Positions 16,708 to 25,838 of a stretch of 64,000 nucleotides of DNA are shown here, in pieces. Under the pieces are notes generated by a model that ran no database searches, was not told the DNA's origin, and saw only the letters and a program-made list of their open reading frames with translations. Origin of the DNA: Treponema sp. UBA1793 (lineage in GTDB: Bacteria; Spirochaetota; Spirochaetia; Treponematales; Treponemataceae); the NCBI GenBank assembly GCA_002314445.1, contig DCFX01000081.1:58983-122982 (forward strand). The letters are read 5' to 3'. The translations under genes were made by a program, and so were the position numbers. The first letter of the stretch is position 1, and every line of letters starts with the position of its first letter.

Positions 16708-18609
16708 TTATTTAAATAAAACAGTTATTTCATTCGAAAATGAAACAAGCACACGGTATATAGTATCAGGCCACGCAATACGCAGTCTGTGATCAGTTAC
16801 CGGAACTGTTTCAATTCTGATTTGTATGGGACCGGATTCCGAAGAAAGCGTAATTAAACCTATTTTTCCAACCGTAATTTCCGTCTGCAGGCCGGAACGT
16901 ATTTCCGGTTTTTCACTCAGCATCAGCGACAGCACGACGGGAAATACATCTTTTCCATCAGGTGTATCTGCTGCGGAATGCAGCGTACAGACATCATGCA
17001 TGCAGACACTTTCACCGCCGGCAAAATAAATTTCGCGGACATATGAAGCAAGATGCGCTTCAGGAGGATATGCACCGGCTATATCCATGCTTATTCTGTC
17101 TTTTTCATGCTGTACGTTTCCTGCGGCGTAGTCTTTCCCGTCTTTCTGCATAATGCCATTTATCGTCGGCAGATTGTGCCATGCTGACTGCATCGTCCAG
17201 ATTTCATATCTGTCGCTCGAGAATGTCTTTTTAGTATAACTTTCAACGCCGAGATCTATAATAAACGGCCTGTCCTTTTTGTATATGATAAAACTGCCGG
17301 TGTCGTTATGATTATGACTGTCCCCGTTGCATCCGGCCTTTGCGGCAAGCGTAAACAGACCCTTCTGTACAATAAAAACTCCAATACTTTCATACCAGAT
17401 ATTTTTTCCTTCCGGTACATCTGCTGCACTTTTTACAGCACCGGCAAAATCATCTATCTCTGCAGCATTGAAAAGAGTCTGCAGCAAATAATAAATATTT
17501 GAGCCGTTCTGAGAAGCCGCAATGCAGCCGAACAGCTTTTCCTGTACTGTTGATTTTTTCCATTCTTCGGCTGCAAAAGAACAGAGTTCCTGACTCTGTA
17601 CCCGTTTTCCGAACAGGTATTCACGTACGCCGCTTTTTCCCGCAACGGGAGAACAGTCTGCAAAATTAATATAATAACCGCTGCCGGGAACATGCATATT
17701 CATAATGTATTCCGCAATGTTGCGTATTTTTGTTTCAGAAAATATACGTTCCGTGCATCCGGCTGTCACATAGGAAAGTATATCCGCAGCAGTAAAAAGA
17801 CAGAGTCCCGCATGACGATAGTATTCCGCGCCTTCGCTGCAGCAGCCGTCGTCACCATAGTCCTTAACAAAACAGTCAAGGCTGTATAACGCCTGCTTAA
17901 CAAAAGAACGGCTGGCTGCTTCAGCATGAGGAATAAGGAAGGCGGTAATAAGCACATTCTGGGTACACCAGGGCGTCCAGTTGCACATCGGCTCGCCGCC
18001 GTTTCCCATCCACCAAAAATGTTCCGTCAGATACGGCATAATGATGCGTTCGGTTGTTTCTTCTTCAATCCGCCTGCATATGACGGGGGATACGGCATCC
18101 AGTTCCATTTTTAATAAATAATAAATAACAGAAAGCTGCGCACCTGTTTCACATGCAAAAAGATCCATAACGGGTCTGCTGTGATCCGGAAGCGGAAGCT
18201 GGGGCGTATCTCGTTTATAGGAATTATGAGGAGGAAGCTGCCATCCGCTTTCTTCACAGAGGAGAAAAATGCCATCGATTATATCGTCGGTGAATCTGCC
18301 GCTGTATTCAATACATTCCGCAAGCACAAGCAGGGTGAGCATATTCCGGCGTTTAAAATAACTGTTCTCAAAACGGACACGGTTTCCCGTTCTGGAAAAC
18401 AGCAGGTAATCTCCCGCAAGCAGTACAGGCCAAGAACCGTCTTCCGCAAGAGTCTGCCTTACTTTTTCAGCTTCTGCAAGCACCGCCGCCCTCAGATAAT
18501 CCGGAATCTTCTGCCAGTAAGTGCGGTCGGAAGCAGGTGCAAACGGTTTGAAATTCAGTAATGTATCCGGAATGCATTTACTGTACTGCATAAAAAAAAC
18601 AGTATTCAT
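16708..18609 (-). CDS. Heparinase II/III family polysaccharide lyase
   Basis: The start is set at the ATG at 18609, 7 nt after GGAGGA; a longer frame would overlap the upstream lyase gene. The protein has 633 aa and no signal peptide. An alpha/alpha toroid comes first, with an EGAEYYRHA element carrying Glu and Tyr. The beta-sandwich heparinase II/III domain has NGDSHNHND, GSFIIYKKDRPFIIDLG and RYEIWTMQSAWHN. It is closer to the heparinase II (PL21-like) type than its neighbour. It is predicted to cleave uronate-containing glycan by beta-elimination in the cytoplasm. The exact substrate is not readable. Confidence 0.8.
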   Translation of the reverse strand: MNTVFFMQYSKCIPDTLLNFKPFAPASDRTYWQKIPDYLRAAVLAEAEKVRQTLAEDGSWPVLLAGDYLLFSRTGNRVRFENSYFKRRNMLTLLVLAECIEYSGRFTDDIIDGIFLLCEESGWQLPPHNSYKRDTPQLPLPDHSRPVMDLFACETGAQLSVIYYLLKMELDAVSPVICRRIEEETTERIIMPYLTEHFWWMGNGGEPMCNWTPWCTQNVLITAFLIPHAEAASRSFVKQALYSLDCFVKDYGDDGCCSEGAEYYRHAGLCLFTAADILSYVTAGCTERIFSETKIRNIAEYIMNMHVPGSGYYINFADCSPVAGKSGVREYLFGKRVQSQELCSFAAEEWKKSTVQEKLFGCIAASQNGSNIYYLLQTLFNAAEIDDFAGAVKSAADVPEGKNIWYESIGVFIVQKGLFTLAAKAGCNGDSHNHNDTGSFIIYKKDRPFIIDLGVESYTKKTFSSDRYEIWTMQSAWHNLPTINGIMQKDGKDYAAGNVQHEKDRISMDIAGAYPPEAHLASYVREIYFAGGESVCMHDVCTLHSAADTPDGKDVFPVVLSLMLSEKPEIRSGLQTEITVGKIGLITLSSESGPIQIRIETVPVTDHRLRIAWPDTIYRVLVSFSNEITVLFK

Positions 18610-18625
18610 ACGACGTTCCTCCGGC

Positions 18626-20647
18626 TCATACTGCAAGTATCGTTCCGGTTTCTTTTTCTCCCGCAGAAAGCTCAAATACGCTGACATTCCCAAAACCGGT
18701 GCAGCCGTCCGCACAGAATGTATCTGTAGGCGTAGCATATTCTTCATGAGCAATCACGACAAGATACCTGCGGCTGCCCTTCGTTACCTTCAATGCCTGA
18801 ATCTGAGAATCCGAAAACAAAGTATTCTTGAAATTCGATTTTACAGGTACACGTTCAACCTGTATTTTTGTTAATGCGCCGCCGGCTTCGTTCACGGAAA
18901 TAAAGGAATAGAGGCAGCTGAATCCGGGAGACTTCCATTCCGTTTTCAGCGCGCTGTTTTCATCATACGCGTTGTAGTGACGCGACATTTTCGTATTAAT
19001 AATTTGCGTCTCATGCGGCAGACTTCCGGCAAACAGAACTTCGGTATTATTCTTATCACTTTCGTACCGGAAACGATTTTCGTCGTCCTGCACAATTTTT
19101 CCACGGTAATTGGCGTGAAGCAGATTCTGATACGAATGCGCATCCCTTGTATACATTTCATCGGCAATGATAAAGATATCTGGTTTTATATAGACGATTC
19201 TCCTGTTTGCAAACACACCTGCCGTATCAATAAAACCGAGATGTCCGCCTTCCGCGTATGCATAGCGTGCAGTATCCTTACAGATACGGTTTACCGCACG
19301 GTCCAGATGCCCGCACTCCCAGCTGTCTTTGTATGTATAACATCCTCTGCCGTCAACAAGACAGGTGTTATGCGCAGTACTGTCTTTAAATTCAAACCGT
19401 TCGGGTTTATTAACATACGTGTACCTGCCCGAATCGACAAGCACGTCTTCGCCGTTCGCATACAAATCAATATGAAGCTGATCAGAATGTCCGTGTCCAG
19501 CACCGAGCGTGCCGCAGTGAAAATGAAAGAACACGGAGTCCGCATCATAACCCGACCGGAAATAAAAATTGCCGCTTTCTGAAAGCTGCTGCGTAAGGCA
19601 GTCCGGATGGCGCGATTCCATTTTGCCATACTGTTCCGCAAATTCCGCACCGAAATCCCATGCGCTGTCAAAATCAAGTTTATCGTATCCGCTGCCTTTA
19701 AGCACCGGATCATCAAAAACACAGGCTGCGGTTGTAGTTAAGTCACGGACGTCTATTTCATCGCTGTCGCCGGCGGATAACTCGCACCCATCCGGTTTCT
19801 GCCACACAACGTTCACCAGCGCCATTTTGTGCACCTTATCAACAAAACCTTCCGGCAGCGGTATATTGTTCCGCTGCGAGAGAATCAGCACGTCAAGGTA
19901 ATCGTGCGTTACTTCGTTATGGTACATGGGACTCTGCTCCCACTGTACGCCGTCCTCATATACCTGAATGCCGAGTTCAGCAGTAAGCCGGCGGACAGCT
20001 TCCGCAGTATACGCCGCAGTACGTTCCGTCGAAGGAAGCATGACACCGGCCATAAACAGCCCGTGGTTTGCAAGCACGCCCCAGTTGCTCATAAGATTAT
20101 AACTGTTCCAGACCGTCATAAGAAATTCCGCATGTTCTGTTACACTCGAAAGGAAATTATCCATAACGGTATCAGTTATTTCGGGACTTCCTTTGAAGTA
20201 ACACATTGCCTTAAGCCAGTATTCAAGGCGGAGACCCGTTTCTATCGTGCGCCATGCCTTTTCGTTCGCAGGATTTCCGTGGGGTACTGAATCAATCCAG
20301 CCTGTAAGCTGATTCGCAAATGTATGCGCGTACTTTTCATCTTTTGTCACGGCGTATGCCTGTCCGAGGCATATCCAGAACCGCATGCGGTTAAACGCGT
20401 AAATAAACTCAGGGTCGTCTCCAGGCTGAAAGAGCCAGTCTATTTTTTCCTTAAAAACGACGGGTTTCGTCGTCTGTTCCATATCCCACCGCAAATCAAA
20501 TTTAAAAGACTGATTCACTGTTTCATCCGCAATACGTATGACGTGTGCAAGCTCTTCACTGCAGCTGCGTTCAACATATGCAGCCGTCACGTCCCTGTCG
20601 TCAAAAAAAAATTTTTTATCCTGATTAAAAAATGAATCAGCTTTCAT
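18626..20647 (-). CDS. Heparinase II/III family polysaccharide lyase (PL12-like)
   Basis: The protein has 673 aa without a signal peptide. The N-terminal toroid has WRTIETGLRLEYWLKA, NWGVLANHGL and EDGVQWEQSPMYHNEV, with the His/Tyr/Asn set of these lyases. The C-terminal heparinase domain has GAGHGHSDQLHIDLY, VDSGRYTY and STAHNTCLVDG. It resembles heparan-sulfate lyases and related exo-lyases. It lies 16 nt upstream of the second lyase and 46 nt downstream of kdgK, so kdgK, both lyases and the F5/8C protein probably form one operon. Confidence 0.85.
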   Translation of the reverse strand: MKADSFFNQDKKFFFDDRDVTAAYVERSCSEELAHVIRIADETVNQSFKFDLRWDMEQTTKPVVFKEKIDWLFQPGDDPEFIYAFNRMRFWICLGQAYAVTKDEKYAHTFANQLTGWIDSVPHGNPANEKAWRTIETGLRLEYWLKAMCYFKGSPEITDTVMDNFLSSVTEHAEFLMTVWNSYNLMSNWGVLANHGLFMAGVMLPSTERTAAYTAEAVRRLTAELGIQVYEDGVQWEQSPMYHNEVTHDYLDVLILSQRNNIPLPEGFVDKVHKMALVNVVWQKPDGCELSAGDSDEIDVRDLTTTAACVFDDPVLKGSGYDKLDFDSAWDFGAEFAEQYGKMESRHPDCLTQQLSESGNFYFRSGYDADSVFFHFHCGTLGAGHGHSDQLHIDLYANGEDVLVDSGRYTYVNKPERFEFKDSTAHNTCLVDGRGCYTYKDSWECGHLDRAVNRICKDTARYAYAEGGHLGFIDTAGVFANRRIVYIKPDIFIIADEMYTRDAHSYQNLLHANYRGKIVQDDENRFRYESDKNNTEVLFAGSLPHETQIINTKMSRHYNAYDENSALKTEWKSPGFSCLYSFISVNEAGGALTKIQVERVPVKSNFKNTLFSDSQIQALKVTKGSRRYLVVIAHEEYATPTDTFCADGCTGFGNVSVFELSAGEKETGTILAV

Positions 20648-20693
20648 GCAGTACCTCTTTTATTCATTTTGAGCGATTAATAAAATGATAGTA

Positions 20694-21725
20694 TTACCGC
20701 TGCAGTCTGCCCGGACAATTATTCTCTACGAGCAATTCAACTTCTTCTTTACTTAGAAATGGAACATCGCCCGGAATCGTATGCTTCAGGCATGCGGTTG
20801 CTGCGGCAAAATCGAGTGTTCTTCTTTTATCAGTATAGTTCAAAAAACCGTAAATAAGACCGGCGGAGAATGCATCCTCACCGCCGGCTCTGTCAACTAT
20901 ATTTTCAAGATGATACTTGCGCGATATATAAAAATCGCCGGCATCGTCATACAATACAGCTGAAAAGTCGTTAATGTCCGATGTATAGGCGCGTTCCCGC
21001 GTAAGCGCAACGACTGAAACTGAAGAATACGCCTCTTCGATATTCCTGGACAGAGTTCCGAAATATTCATCAGGAAGCTCCTCCTGCGGCGTATCATAGC
21101 CCGCAACGGAAATATCGAGGCAGCGGCGTATGTGTTCTTCATTCGCAATAAGCACATCGATGTACTGCATCATTTCTTTTATACGACTGGAAGCTATTCT
21201 GTCGTCCCACAATTTCCGCCTGTAATTCAGATCAAGAGAAACAATAAGCCCTGCATTTTTTGCAGCCTTCAAAGCATTGATACATATTTCTCTTGTGTTT
21301 TCCGAAACAGCAGGCATGATGCCGCTTACGTGAAACCACCTGGTACCTTGAAAAATTTCAGACCAGTTGAAATCAGACGAAGAGGCACAAGCGATGCAGC
21401 TGCCTGTTCTATCGTAAATGATATGCGAGGGACGTTGATACGATCCCGTTTCAAGAAAATATATTCCCAGCCGGCCCGGCCTGCGTTTCACAAATGAGGT
21501 ATTAACGTTATACTTACGCAGTTCAGCGATAACGGCATCGCCGACCGCATTATCGGGAACCGCCGTTACAAAAGCCGATTCCTGGCCAAACTGTGCCAGG
21601 ATGGAAGCAACATTCGCCTCGCTTCCTCCGAAAGCTGCTTCAAGAGTTGTTGACTGAAAAAAACGCTCATGGTCCGGAGTCTTTAGACGGAGTAGAATTT
21701 CACCAAAACTTACAACACCCTGCAT
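20694..21725 (-). CDS. kdgK: 2-keto-3-deoxygluconate kinase (PfkB family)
   Basis: The protein has 343 aa. Substrate-site motifs are SFGEILLRL, AAFGGSEANVA, and SLDLNYRRKLW, which is typical of KDG kinases. The ATP/anion-hole motif reads DRAGGEDAF (residues 278-286): the catalytic Asp284 is kept but the usual Gly before it is Glu283. KdgK phosphorylates KDG made by KduI and the SDR, feeding the aldolase at 13524-14522. It is the first gene of the lyase operon and is divergent from the SDR gene. Confidence 0.85.
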   Translation of the reverse strand: MQGVVSFGEILLRLKTPDHERFFQSTTLEAAFGGSEANVASILAQFGQESAFVTAVPDNAVGDAVIAELRKYNVNTSFVKRRPGRLGIYFLETGSYQRPSHIIYDRTGSCIACASSSDFNWSEIFQGTRWFHVSGIMPAVSENTREICINALKAAKNAGLIVSLDLNYRRKLWDDRIASSRIKEMMQYIDVLIANEEHIRRCLDISVAGYDTPQEELPDEYFGTLSRNIEEAYSSVSVVALTRERAYTSDINDFSAVLYDDAGDFYISRKYHLENIVDRAGGEDAFSAGLIYGFLNYTDKRRTLDFAAATACLKHTIPGDVPFLSKEEVELLVENNCPGRLQR

Positions 21726-21761
21726 AAAATACTAAGCTCCCTTGAATTGAGTATAAATAAG

Positions 21762-21846
21762 TATTTTTGATATGTCAATTTATTTTTGATATTTATTTCT
21801 TATTTTAGTATCAAATCTTTACAAAAACAGATAAATGCTTTATTAT
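21762..21846. promoter_or_regulatory. Divergent kdgK/SDR promoter region with direct repeats
   Basis: TATTTTTGATAT occurs at 21762-21773 and again at 21781-21792, 19 bp apart, and a related TTTTAGTATCAAA follows. On the plus strand TTTACA (21818-21823), 17 bp and TATTAT (21841-21846) form a promoter, and the SDR ATG comes only 7 nt later, so that transcript is probably leaderless. The repeats may bind the GntR protein encoded at 22679-23413. Confidence 0.5.
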
Positions 21847-21853
21847 TAATACT

Positions 21854-22648
21854 ATGGATATCAGCCGTATGTTTTCATTAACCGGAAAAATTGCATGGAT
21901 TACAGGAGCTTCGCATGGCATTGGCTTTGCAATTGCTTCCGCACTGGCTGAAGCCGGGGCACAAGTCGTCTTCAACAGCCATAATCAGGAAAGTGTCGAT
22001 AAAGGACTTGCAGCATACAAATCCGCGGGGATAAACGCCAGAGGATATGTGTGCAATGTCTGTGACGAAACGGAAGTATTTCAAACAGTACAGAAGATAA
22101 ACCGCGATGTCGGTATTATAGACATTCTCGTAAACAACGCCGGAATGATAAAACGCATTCCCATGACGGACATGACCACTGAGGAATTCAGCGAAGTCAT
22201 CAACGTTGATTTGACGGCACCATTTATCGTAGCAAAAGCTGTTATTCCCCAAATGATAGAAAAAGGACACGGCAAGATTATCAACATTTGTTCCATGATG
22301 AGCGAACTCGGGCGTGAAACAGTAAGTGCGTACGCTGCCGCAAAAGGCGGACTCAAGATGCTGACACGAAACATCTGCAGCGAATACGGCAGATACAATA
22401 TCCAGTGCAACGGGATCGGGCCGGGCTATATTGCAACATCGCAGACAGCCCCTCTCAGAGAGCGGCAGAGCGACGGCTCCCGGCATCCCTTCGATTCTTT
22501 TATTATCAGCAAAACGCCTGCAGAGCGCTGGGGATTGCCGGAGGACCTGAAAGGGCCTGCGGTATTTCTTGCAGGCGATGCGTCAAACTTTGTAAACGGG
22601 CATATACTGTATGTCGACGGCGGGATTCTCGCATATATCGGCAGATAG
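21854..22648 (+). CDS. SDR oxidoreductase, DhuD/KduD type (annotated elsewhere as gluconate 5-dehydrogenase)
   Basis: The protein has 264 aa. The Rossmann motif GASHGIG (with ITGAS) and the catalytic set Ser in ICSMM, Tyr and Lys in SAYAAAKGG mark a classical short-chain dehydrogenase. ILVNNAGM and ILYVDGGILAYIG are typical of the gluconate 5-dehydrogenase/2-dehydro-3-deoxygluconate dehydrogenase branch. With KduI nearby it should reduce 3-deoxy-D-glycero-2,5-hexodiulosonate to KDG using NAD(P)H. GntR follows 30 nt later, so the two are probably one transcript. Confidence 0.85.
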   Translation: MDISRMFSLTGKIAWITGASHGIGFAIASALAEAGAQVVFNSHNQESVDKGLAAYKSAGINARGYVCNVCDETEVFQTVQKINRDVGIIDILVNNAGMIKRIPMTDMTTEEFSEVINVDLTAPFIVAKAVIPQMIEKGHGKIINICSMMSELGRETVSAYAAAKGGLKMLTRNICSEYGRYNIQCNGIGPGYIATSQTAPLRERQSDGSRHPFDSFIISKTPAERWGLPEDLKGPAVFLAGDASNFVNGHILYVDGGILAYIGR

Positions 22649-22678
22649 CCGGATTAATAATAGTACAGGAGGCGCGGC

Positions 22679-23413
22679 ATGAAATCGAATAATTCATCAA
22701 CTGACACAGGTTCACTGATATTCGAAACACTGAAAAATGAACTTCTCGAACTGCGGATAAAACCCGGACAGGAAATTTCCGAAAGCGAACTGTGCGGACG
22801 TTTTGCGGTAACACGTCCGCCGGTACGGGCTGCGTTAAGACGACTCAGCGATATCGGCCTTGTGGAAATTCGTCCGTATTACGGTACATATGCAACGCTG
22901 CTGAATATGGATAAAATCTATCAGATAATCCATATGCGTATTCTCGTCGAAACAAAGGTGATTCAGGACTATATCGCGTCAAATCCCGACGATTTTGAGC
23001 TTGAAGAGCTTGAGCACAATATCCGGCTGCAGACAATCCTCCTTGAGCAGCCACAGGTTGATTACACAAAGTTCTACAATCTTGACAACAGTCTGCACAG
23101 TACATGGTTCGGCAAAGCTCACTGCTCTGATATATGGGACATAATCCAGTCGCAGAAAATTGAATATACACGTTTCCGCATGCTCGATTTTGTCGTAACG
23201 ATGAAGTTCCAGGAAATGATGGATGATCACGCAAAAATTGTCTCTGCCATACGGAAAAAAGATTCAGAAAGCATTCCTTCGCTGGTGGGTATTCATCTTA
23301 ACAACGGTCTGAAACGGATGGGCAATAAGATTTTTACTGAGTATAAAGAGTATATCATTCCGCCAAAGGATACTGAATACTGGACGGAATACAACAGTAA
23401 ATATTACAAGTAA
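22679..23413 (+). CDS. GntR-family regulator (FCD subfamily)
   Basis: The protein has 244 aa. The N-terminal winged helix is clear: ELRIKPGQEISESELCGRFAVTRPPVRAALRRLSDIGLV. The C-terminal all-alpha FCD ligand domain has RILVETKVIQDYI, NSLHSTWF and DHAKIVSAI. A strong AGGAGG precedes the ATG. Position between the SDR gene and kduI indicates that it controls the uronate genes, with a uronate intermediate as ligand. Candidate sites are the TTGATAT repeats at 21762-21792 and the TTTTGCAAGCG copies at 23444 and 23544. Confidence 0.9.
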   Translation: MKSNNSSTDTGSLIFETLKNELLELRIKPGQEISESELCGRFAVTRPPVRAALRRLSDIGLVEIRPYYGTYATLLNMDKIYQIIHMRILVETKVIQDYIASNPDDFELEELEHNIRLQTILLEQPQVDYTKFYNLDNSLHSTWFGKAHCSDIWDIIQSQKIEYTRFRMLDFVVTMKFQEMMDDHAKIVSAIRKKDSESIPSLVGIHLNNGLKRMGNKIFTEYKEYIIPPKDTEYWTEYNSKYYK

Positions 23414-23420
23414 AAACAAG

Positions 23421-23554
23421 CCGCTTGCAAAGGTCTGTTAACGTTTTGCAAGCGGTTTACAGAATTTTCAAAATCATTATATCACCTTAATCTAAAAAAT
23501 TCTGTCACTACATCTAAGGCTGCATTTGCAAATCTCGTCTGACTTTTGCAAGCG
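23421..23554. promoter_or_regulatory. CCGCTTGCAAA hairpin plus a further TTTTGCAAGCG copy upstream of kduI
   Basis: CCGCTTGCAAA (23421-23431) and TTTGCAAGCGG (23445-23455) form an 11-bp stem just after the GntR stop codon. The 11-mer TTTTGCAAGCG recurs at 23544-23554, shortly before kduI. The hairpin lacks a strong T run. It may be a weak terminator, an operator, or both. Confidence 0.4.
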
Positions 23555-23588
23555 TCTCAAATAATTATTATTTAAGGAGATTAAAAAA

Positions 23589-24431
23589 ATGGACACACGG
23601 TACTCAACAGGAAAAGAACCATTCAAACGGATGACAACAGAAGAACTCAGAACCGAATTTCTTATACAGAACATTTTCAATGCAAACAATATTTCCGGCG
23701 TTTATTCTCACATAGACCGCATCGTAACTATGGGTGCTCTTCCAACAGATCAGAAAATCTGTCTGGAAAAGAACATAGATGCAATGAAGGAATTCGGCGT
23801 TAATTATTTTCTTGAACGGCGGGAACTCGGCGTTATTAATATCGGCGGAACGGGCCTTATTGAAGCGGACGACAGGAAATACAAACTTAACCATTACGAC
23901 GCACTGTATCTGCCGATGGGAACAAAAAGCATATTTCTGAGCAGTGTTGATGCGGAAAAACCTGCGAAATTTTACATGAACAGTACGCCTGCGCATCACG
24001 CGTTTCCTGCAAAACTTATTACATACAGCGACGCAAAACACCTGCACATGGGAAGTGCCGCGGAAAGCAATGAGCGCACAATCAATCAGTACATTCATCC
24101 AGACGTACTTGAAACATGCCAGCTTTCCATGGGACTGACACATCTTGAGGAAGGCTCTGTATGGAATACGATGCCCGCTCATACGCATGAACGCAGAATG
24201 GAAGTATATTTTTATTTTGACATTCCCGAAAATCAGGCAGTATTTCACTTTATGGGAGAGCCCTGCCAGACGCGCCACATCATCATGCATAACGACGAGG
24301 CAGTCATTAATCCGAGCTGGTCCATTCACTCAGGCTGCGGCACAAAAAACTATACGTTCATCTGGTCGATGGCCGGTGAAAACAGAACATATACCGATCA
24401 GGATCAGATTCGTACACAGGACTTGAGATAG
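23589..24431 (+). CDS. kduI: 5-keto-4-deoxyuronate isomerase
   Basis: The protein has 280 aa, full length. The metal-binding set of the cupin is visible: PAHTHERRME gives His198, His200 and Glu205, and NPSWSIHSG gives His247, matching the known Zn ligands of E. coli KduI in spacing. It converts 4-deoxy-L-threo-5-hexosulose uronate, released by GH88, to the diketo sugar reduced by the SDR upstream. AAGGAG lies about 9 nt before the ATG. Confidence 0.95.
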   Translation: MDTRYSTGKEPFKRMTTEELRTEFLIQNIFNANNISGVYSHIDRIVTMGALPTDQKICLEKNIDAMKEFGVNYFLERRELGVINIGGTGLIEADDRKYKLNHYDALYLPMGTKSIFLSSVDAEKPAKFYMNSTPAHHAFPAKLITYSDAKHLHMGSAAESNERTINQYIHPDVLETCQLSMGLTHLEEGSVWNTMPAHTHERRMEVYFYFDIPENQAVFHFMGEPCQTRHIIMHNDEAVINPSWSIHSGCGTKNYTFIWSMAGENRTYTDQDQIRTQDLR

Positions 24432-24439
24432 CAGACCGC

Positions 24440-24468
24440 TTGTATTACAAACGCCGTATCTGTAATAT
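24440..24468 (+). promoter_or_regulatory. Promoter of the MATE gene, probably leaderless
   Basis: TTGTAT (24440-24445), 17 bp and TAATAT (24463-24468) precede the ATG at 24478 by only 9 nt. No Shine-Dalgarno sequence is present, so transcription probably starts at or next to the ATG. Confidence 0.45.
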
Positions 24469-24477
24469 TGCGTTTAT

Positions 24478-25821
24478 ATGAATAACAATATAACGGATAT
24501 GACAACAGGCAGTACAACCCGTCATATCCTCACATTTGCATTGCCGCTGCTTATCGGTAATCTTTTCCAGCAGCTGTACAATATGGTCGATTCCCTTGTC
24601 GTCGGAAATTTTGTTGGAGCAAATGCGCTTGCCGCAGTGGGAAACTGTGGGTCTCTGAGCTTTCTGCTTTTCTCTCTGAGTTCAGGACTTTCAGTCGGGA
24701 TAGGCATCCTCGTATCGCAGTACTTTGGTGCGAAAGACGAAGAGAATGTACGCATAACGATTGCCAATTCTTATTACGTGCTCGGTATTACATCGGTAAC
24801 CGTTACCGTAATCGGAATTGTTTTTTCTCCCGGAATACTGCGCCTGCTTTCCACCCCTGACACTATTATCGGTGATTCAATCGTTTACATGCGCGTAACA
24901 AGTGCGGGCATGATTGCAATTGCACTGTACAACGGGGTGTCTTCCATTCTGCGTGCGCTCGGTGACTCGAAGACACCTCTTTATTTCCTTATAATAGCAA
25001 GTATTATCAATGTCGTACTCGATTTATTTTTCGTACTGACGCTTCACTGGGATGTGTTCGGCGTTGCGCTGGCAACAGTACTTTCTCAGGCAGTGGCCGC
25101 TGTTGTAAGTCTGCTTTATGCGTACAAAAAAGTATCGTACTTTCATTTAACAAGGCAGCAGCTGAAACCGCGGAAAAAATTCATTATCAGGTCGTTTAAA
25201 CTCGGCATGCCTGTCGCTCTGCAGAATTCTATGATTTCCATTTCGTGCATGGTTCTTCAGGGCGTCGTCAACACATTCGGCGAAACCGTCATGGCGGCAT
25301 ACACGATCATCGGCAGAGTCGAGCAGCTCGTACAGCAGCCGTATGGTTCCCTTGGTATGGCGCTCACGACATACACAGGCCAGAATATCGGAGCCGCAAA
25401 AAACGAGCGCGTAAAGGCAGGCTTCCGCACATCAACGCTCACCGCACTGCTGTTCAGCATAGCACTCATCCCGCTGTGTTTCCTTATGGGGAAATTAATA
25501 ATCGGAGCGTTCGTAAAGGACAGCGGCGTCATTGCGCTCGGTGTAGAAGGTTTACGCATCGACTGTGTATTCTACTTTGCTCTCGGCATGATATACGTCG
25601 CACGGTCGATTCTCAACGGATGCGGCGACGCAGGCTTCGCCCTGTTCAACGGCATGACGGAAGTCGTATGCCGCATTCTGTATTCGCAGCTGTTTATCCG
25701 TATTCCGGCACTCGGCTACCGCGGAATATGGATAACGACCGGTGCAACGTGGACGACGACCGCTGTTGTCTGCGTTATCAGGTACTGCAGCGGAAAGTGG
25801 AAAAAGGCTGCGCATTATTAA
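24478..25821 (+). CDS. MATE-family efflux transporter
   Basis: The protein has 447 aa with about 12 hydrophobic segments. It has the MATE opening FALPLLIGNLFQQLYNMVDSLVVG, GANALAAVG and, at mid-protein, LGMPVALQNSMI. Export of cationic or other toxic compounds by Na+ or H+ antiport is the family function. It follows kduI but has its own promoter. It is convergent with trpA. A role in sugar handling is unlikely; the substrate is unknown. Confidence 0.9.
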   Translation: MNNNITDMTTGSTTRHILTFALPLLIGNLFQQLYNMVDSLVVGNFVGANALAAVGNCGSLSFLLFSLSSGLSVGIGILVSQYFGAKDEENVRITIANSYYVLGITSVTVTVIGIVFSPGILRLLSTPDTIIGDSIVYMRVTSAGMIAIALYNGVSSILRALGDSKTPLYFLIIASIINVVLDLFFVLTLHWDVFGVALATVLSQAVAAVVSLLYAYKKVSYFHLTRQQLKPRKKFIIRSFKLGMPVALQNSMISISCMVLQGVVNTFGETVMAAYTIIGRVEQLVQQPYGSLGMALTTYTGQNIGAAKNERVKAGFRTSTLTALLFSIALIPLCFLMGKLIIGAFVKDSGVIALGVEGLRIDCVFYFALGMIYVARSILNGCGDAGFALFNGMTEVVCRILYSQLFIRIPALGYRGIWITTGATWTTTAVVCVIRYCSGKWKKAAHY

Positions 25822-25838
25822 CCAGCGCAGCAGGACAA

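Noticed and set aside
18977..19582. Long plus-strand frame of 201 codons
   Set aside because: It lies entirely inside the PL12-like lyase gene in antisense, with no recognisable domain.
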